Source: Conidiobolus incongruus B7586
Lineage: Eukaryota; Entomophthoromycota; Entomophthoromycetes; Entomophthorales; Conidiobolaceae
Direction of reading: 5' to 3'
Assembly: GCA_000697335.1 (NCBI GenBank)
Contig: JNEM01010259.1
Span: 1 to 14,204, forward strand
Length of the DNA stretch: 14,204 nucleotides
The stretch's first letter is position 1. Each line of letters starts with the position of its first letter. Below are positions 9,092 to 14,204 of this stretch, in pieces. A program made the position numbers and the translations under genes. The notes under the pieces are model-generated. The model saw nothing but the letters and a program-made list of their open reading frames with translations, made no database searches and had not been told where the DNA came from.

Positions 9092-10098
9092 ATGACTGAG
9101 ACAAATTGTTATACAGCCGCTACTGATTGTGGGCCTCGTCCTCCTAATGGAGACCAACATGGAACCGATTTCCACACCAATTTAAATGCTAAGAATACTA
9201 CCGCACCCACTAACTTGTGGTCTAATCCAATCAAATTACTCTCCTTCTTTAATCAAATCGAACAACTCAAGGTAATGATCCTTTCATTCGCAATTATAAT
9301 TGCCTTAAGCTTATTGCAAATTATATTTTATAATCAATTTTTATTAACATAATTTCAAGCAGAAAATAAAACGTACGGGATGGATTGAAAATCATGTAAA
9401 AAATCCCGAATCCATCGCCGATCATATGCATAGAATGGGTATTATGGCAATGATGATTGAAGATAATACTATCGATCGTGACAAGTAAATACCAATACAT
9501 TTATCAACTTTGAACATATTGCTAATACTGGATTTTTTTTAGATGTATTAAAATAGCCATTGTCCACGATTTAGCTGAAGCCATCGTTGTAAGTTGAGCA
9601 ACCAATTTATTTAAATTATTTCCTTATTAATTTGAATGAATTTAGGGCGATATTGCACCTTCTTCTGGTATCAGCAAAGAGGAAAAACAAGAACTTGAAA
9701 TGGTATAGCTAATTGAAGTGTATATAATATAAATTTATTTATAATTCTTTAGGAGGCTATGCAAACATTCATCAAAAACCTCGACAACTCCCTACCTATC
9801 CAAAACATCTTCCAACTTTGGAAAGAGTATGAGGATAATATCACATCGGAAGCCAAACTTGTAAAAGATTTAGATAAGTTTGAAATGCTTGTCCAAGCTT
9901 TCGAATATGAAAAAGGTAAGTCAAAACTTAATGACTTTTCCCAATAAGTATTAATTGAACTTCTTAGCCGACGAAAAACTCAACCTCCAAGATTTCTTTG
10001 ACTCGACGCAGAGTAAAGTACTTCACCCTCAGGTGCAGTGCTGGCTCACCGAGCTTCTCATCCAGCGCGATGTTTTCCTAAAGTCTAAAGATATGTAA
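9092..10098 (+). CDS. HDDC2: HD-domain 5'-deoxynucleotidase (HDDC2/YfbR family)
   Basis: Six exons, 9092-9271, 9363-9484, 9543-9588, 9646-9702, 9753-9915 and 9968-10098, join into one 232-residue protein (699 nt with stop). Introns of 91, 58, 57, 50 and 52 nt all run GT to AG; two donors are GTAAGT and the splice phases keep the frame. The protein is a cytosolic metal-dependent phosphatase expected to convert deoxynucleoside 5'-monophosphates to deoxynucleosides, like bacterial YfbR, human HDDC2 and the yeast YGL101W/YBR242W proteins. Seen: KRTGW (63-67) with the phosphate-binding Arg64, PESIADHMHRM (75-85) with metal ligand His81, VHDLAEAIVGDIAP (108-121) with ligands His109 and Asp110 plus catalytic Glu113 and Asp118, the E-x-L-W-x-E-Y-E region (155-162), VKDLDKFEM (172-180) with ligand Asp176, and LQDFFDST (196-203). 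Residues 1-45 are a nonconserved polar tail. An alternative donor GTAAAT at 10,095 with an acceptor ending at 10,223 would only swap the last residue for three others. The gene looks intact and functional. Confidence 0.93.
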
Positions 10099-10720
10099 AT
10101 ATCGTCCAAGAACGATACGCTCTTAAATATTTTATTATCTATTTGCCACGTTGTCACACCACACACATCTATATTATGTATATGATCCTCACAACCTACT
10201 ACCCATCCTCCTACTCCTCGCAGAATATTGTGACTCAGTTTCATTTCTTTGTGCACACCGATCCATCCTCAGCTCAACTACTACCATAATTGAACCAGTT
10301 TTTTTATATCTTCACATCATTATTACTCTTACTATGCTATATGTTTATTTAATATTTCTTTACAAACTTTCGCAAATTTGAGATCAATTGCGATACTAAA
10401 AATTATATCAATTAATTAAAACTTTATAAAATTTAAATTATTATAGCGTTTTTTTTCAACTTATTTTTTTATTGTATATACTTTCCAATTGTACAAAATT
10501 GCAGGGTCTTCTACAAATCACATACCCGCAATCACACTTCATCGTGGTATTAATTGGGGACGATCTGGTTTTATCTTGCCTAAGATCCCATGATAGTCAT
10601 TTCCATGAATTTTACGCCATCTCACTCAAAAGAATCCCTTGTTCAATGTTTCACTCTGATACATCAATGTGAAGACATCTATCTTTAATCAAATTGGTCC
10701 TATATATCTTCAACGCTTTA
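10099..10720 (+). other. GC-raised tail after the HD gene: 3' UTR or gene relic
   Basis: GC is about 30-40% in two patches, 10,140-10,300 and 10,500-10,680, well above the DNA beyond. Pyrimidine-rich 3' splice-site-like sequences end at 10,223 (CTCCTCGCAG) and about 10,503 (TTGCAG). A plus-strand open frame of 66 codons (10,472-10,672) and a 76-codon frame (10,151-10,381) show no recognisable domain, nor do the minus-strand frames. The simplest reading is a long, perhaps spliced, 3' UTR of the HD gene. A decayed or unrecognised neighbouring exon is also possible. Confidence 0.35.
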
Positions 10721-13080
10721 GTTTCATTTCATCATCCTAATTTCCTTCCATAATATTGTTTGAACTTTGCGCAATATCGCCATATTTGACCCAATTTACA
10801 CGAATTTAATTTTCAAATCATCTCCAGTTTGTTAAAATTGAGGTTATGATTTTATTATAAGCTATCAAATTGCCAAATTTGTCATATAGTTTACTAGATT
10901 GAATTTGAAGGGTTGCTAGAATTAAGTTCAAGGGTAGCTAATTTTTGAGTGAATGATTTTACAATATATTGAAAATATATCTTATTATATCTTTAGTAAT
11001 TATTTTTATTTGCAATATTTGTTTATATGATACTATCTAGTTTTTTCAAGTTGAAATTCTAATTTTATGCTGATCACAATTTATAATATTTCAACTTTTA
11101 GTAAAAACCTGAATTTCTTTTAAGATGATGAAATTTGTTTATAAATATTTGATTTGATTTGATAACCCAATTTAAAAAATTTCAAAATCAAAAATTTTTT
11201 AATAATATTTTAAATATAGTTATTAACCTTTAATAAATTTATGATGTAGATTAAAAAAAATCAATATTTATTTTAAATTTTGTGAATATTTATTAAATTT
11301 TAATATAAAATTAATATTAATAAATTTTTTATTTTTCTAATTTAACATATTCTAATAGAATTTTTTTTTTCAAATATTTACATGCATTAAAAATAATCAA
11401 ATTAGGAATTTATAATATTTTATGGTATGATTTTATATTTAATACTACAATGCTATTTGATAAAATGAGATTAGGTGATTTTATTTATATAATCAGCATA
11501 CTTGAATTTTTGAATACCAATATATTTATAATCAAAACGCTTCTCAAATTTGGTAAATTTAATTTTACTATATAATTATCATAATGTTAAATATTTATTT
11601 CCTGAAAAATTTGTAGTAAAATTTAATATTTGATATATATTTTATAATTATAAAAATATATAATTGGATTTATCAATGAAAATAAGAATTAAGTAATTTA
11701 ATATTTAACATCATGTCACTAAATAAATTTATTATATTTTCCCTGTGTTGTAGATCTCCCTTTTCAGATTTAACATAAAAGTTTATCATAAAATTACTAG
11801 ACAATTTAGATATAAAATCTATTTTGAAAAGTAAATACTGTAGGTTTGTTATAAAGTGTTGACAGAAATGATTATTAATTCCCCAGTTTATTTGGATAGC
11901 TTTTTATTGATTCCTTATATTAAAAAAATAAGTTAAAATAATTAGAACATAAATAAAATTTCAATTTTCTCTGTGTATGTTATCATCTCAATGAATACTT
12001 TGAATACCATAGTACCAAATATAATAAAAATTATAATATTTACTGTAGCACAGTTTAATGAATTGAATTTGTTTGGTGAGAAATAAAATAGAATCATATA
12101 AAATTAGTTATATAATAAAAATGAATCAATCTAATTTAATCAGTAATAAAACTAATTAATCAATTATTCTAAGTCAAAAGATAACTGAAAACATTCGCAA
12201 TTTATAATAACAAAAATAAAATCAATGCTAATTTGTGATAAATTGTTCAAGTTCAATTATATAATCAACAGGCTAGTTTAATGTACCTTATAAATCCCAT
12301 ATTAAGGATAGATAGATAATATCTATAATAACATAAATTCAATTGTATGTTAATATCAATTTGATATAGTTGAACCTTAAAAAATTGGCAAATATTTTGT
12401 GCACTCTCTTTCAATTAATACGTTAAACTTATTTTCAATATGATTTGGAAGGTTGTCATAATTATTCTGAATACTTTTGACTGTTAAAGACAAAATGATA
12501 TAAGTAACGCATAATCCATTATTAATGTATATTCAGACTGATAAAAATATGCAATAGATAGTCTGATAATTTGAAAGTCAATTATTACAAATGTATACCA
12601 CCATAGAGGGAAAAAAGAACCGAAGTTAAATAATTATAATGCTTTTTTGTGATCAATATATATTATCTTGTGTTTGTCAGCAACTTAAGATTTGAAAATA
12701 GTAACTGATTATTAAATTAATTTTAGAAAATACTGGATCCATATTATTTATTTTTAAACTGGTATTATTCATTTTTGAATTACTAGTGGTATAATTTAGA
12801 TTGTATAATATATATATATATATATATTAACTATTCTATTAAAATATATAAAATCAAATTGAAATAACAATTTTCAATTACAATTAATTTTGATATTATT
12901 AAAGATTATATAGTTTTTAATTAACTTAATTTTCCCTTTGAAAATTTTCCAAATTTAATATCAAATTATTTAAAATAATGGGAAATTTTTTAATTTCTGA
13001 TTTTTCAAACATATTATTAGTTTGAAATAAATAAATATATACAAAATTAATAGGAAATTATATATTTTTAATATATATAT
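10721..13080. other. AT-rich gene-free DNA
   Basis: About 15-22% GC with stops in every frame and no RNA gene. A (TA)9 run lies at 12,809-12,826. The last CpG seen in the window is near 12,620. From about 12,830 the composition slides toward the extreme AT content of the right edge. Confidence 0.55.
12809..12826. repeat. (TA)9 microsatellite
   Basis: Nine uninterrupted TA units in gene-free DNA. No function is inferred. Confidence 0.8.
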
Positions 13081-14204
13081 ATATAATAGTTTTTTTGATT
13101 AAAAAATTAACTTTTTAAAATTAGTTGTTTAATTTAATTATACTTAAAATAGTAATCATCATAAGTTTTTTATTTTAATATTAGTAAAACTTAACTATAA
13201 ACCCTTTAAAATTATTTAAAATTTATAAGCAACTTTTAATAATAAAGTATTATTTAAATTAACAATTTATCCTTAAGTAAATTACTTTAAAGCTAAAAGA
13301 AAAATTATCTAAAACCTATCAAAATTTAAAAAATTAACTTTAATTATTATTTTTTTAATTATTAATAGATTAAAAAAATATATTAAAAAATACCTTTTTA
13401 TTTTAATTAAAAAATTATCTAAGTACTTGAATATTAATTTTATAAGTATTTTATATATATTAAAGTTTAAACTCAAATTAATAAATAAAAATATAAAATA
13501 GATATCTTATAATTTAACTAAAGCTTAAAAAAAGTTAAAGTAGTTATTATTAAATAAAACCTATTAAAATATTATTAGAAGCTTAAATTTTTATAATGAA
13601 TAATTATAATTGATGAATCTTAAATCCTTATATATAATATTTTATTAAAACACAAATCAAAATATTAAATTAAGTTAAATTAACCTTTTTTATAAATCTT
13701 TTTAAATAAACATTTTATTAATAAGTGAATGTTAATTATTATTATAAATTATAATAATATTTGCTATTTTTATTTAATTCTTAAAGGAAAATTAATTAAT
13801 AATAAACTTTATATTGCTTTTATAAATAAAAGTATTCTTAATTAATATTCTCAATATAATTTAAGAAGACTTATTATTTTATATAATAATTATAAAATAT
13901 ATAAATCTAAAGCTATAAAAAACTTTTTAATTAAAAATAACTGAAAAAAACTACTATATCTAATATATTGTTTAGATTATAACTTATATAAATATAATTG
14001 CTTTAGATAATTAAAAAAACTAACTTATAAAAAAAATTTCTACATAAAAATTTAAATAATTTATAAAATATCAAAGTTTAATCTTTAATAAAAAAACTAT
14101 TTTTTAAATGTTAAATCTTTATTAAAAATATAGCAAAAAGTTATTAATAATAAAAAAACTATTAAATTTATATTATATATTTATTTTTATATATCATATA
14201 TTAA
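13081..14204. repeat. RIP-like decayed repeat at the right edge
   Basis: GC is about 10-12%. A hand count over these 1,124 nt gives about 48 CpT and 33 ApG against about 15 CpA and 14 TpG, with no CpG. RIP turns CpA into TpA on both strands, leaving surviving C mainly before T and surviving G mainly after A, which is the pattern seen. This marks an old repeated element damaged beyond recognition and running off the window's end. Its family cannot be told, since no coding motif, terminal repeat or tRNA-like head survives that I can recognise. The inner boundary (about 12,830-13,080) is approximate. Confidence 0.5.

Noticed and set aside
10029-10256. 75-codon minus-strand frame over the last exon of the HD gene
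   Set aside because: It is antisense to a well-supported exon and has no motif of its own.
10472-10672. Possible cytidylyltransferase-like fragment
   Set aside because: Only a loose resemblance around a Tyr-Pro then hydrophobic-Gly-Asp pattern; the diagnostic HxGH and ERxxxL motifs of that family are absent.
1-14204. Mitochondrial DNA, given the very high AT content
   Set aside because: The two genes are nuclear-type fungal genes, one with short spliceosomal introns, and no mitochondrial genes, rRNA or tRNA are present.

Overview
This window looks like nuclear DNA from a filamentous or early-diverging fungus. Three things point there: an intact Dal5-type (anion:cation symporter family) major facilitator transporter, an intron-rich gene for an HDDC2/YfbR-type HD-domain 5'-deoxynucleotidase with five short GT-AG introns (50-91 nt), and a sharp contrast between coding DNA (about 40-50% GC in the conserved parts) and surrounding DNA (about 10-20% GC). 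The phylum cannot be fixed from the sequence. An AT-rich Mucoromycota or Zoopagomycota genome, or an AT-isochore Dikarya genome, would both fit. No rRNA, tRNA, CRISPR array or prokaryotic gene layout was seen.

Layout. 1-1291: very AT-rich DNA without a gene, ending in the 3' flank of the transporter. 1292-2773, minus strand: transporter, one exon, 493 residues; its leader carries a (TAA)n microsatellite 8 nt before the ATG and a GC box about 70 nt before it. 2774-9091: a 6.3-kb space between two divergently transcribed genes. It is mostly featureless AT-rich DNA, with an unexplained island of about 33% GC at 5,820-6,210, a second weaker one at 6,660-6,930, and a short stretch resembling an LTR-element primer-binding site at 6,511. 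9092-10098, plus strand: the HD-domain gene, six exons, 232 residues, all expected metal-binding and catalytic residues present; an ACGCGTCA (MCB-type) site lies about 220 nt upstream. 10099-10720: a moderately GC-rich tail, probably 3' UTR or a gene relic. 10721-14204: AT-rich DNA. The last 1.1 kb has a strong shortage of CpA/TpG relative to CpT/ApG and no CpG, as expected of an old repeat mutated by RIP (repeat-induced point mutation).

Nothing ties the two genes into one pathway: one is a plasma-membrane importer of a small organic anion or vitamin-like solute, the other a deoxynucleoside monophosphate phosphatase. They are isolated genes in an AT-rich gene-poor region. I did not find a convincing new biological system. 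The points most worth a second look are the RIP-like right edge, the MCB site in front of a dNMP phosphatase gene, and the unexplained GC islands.
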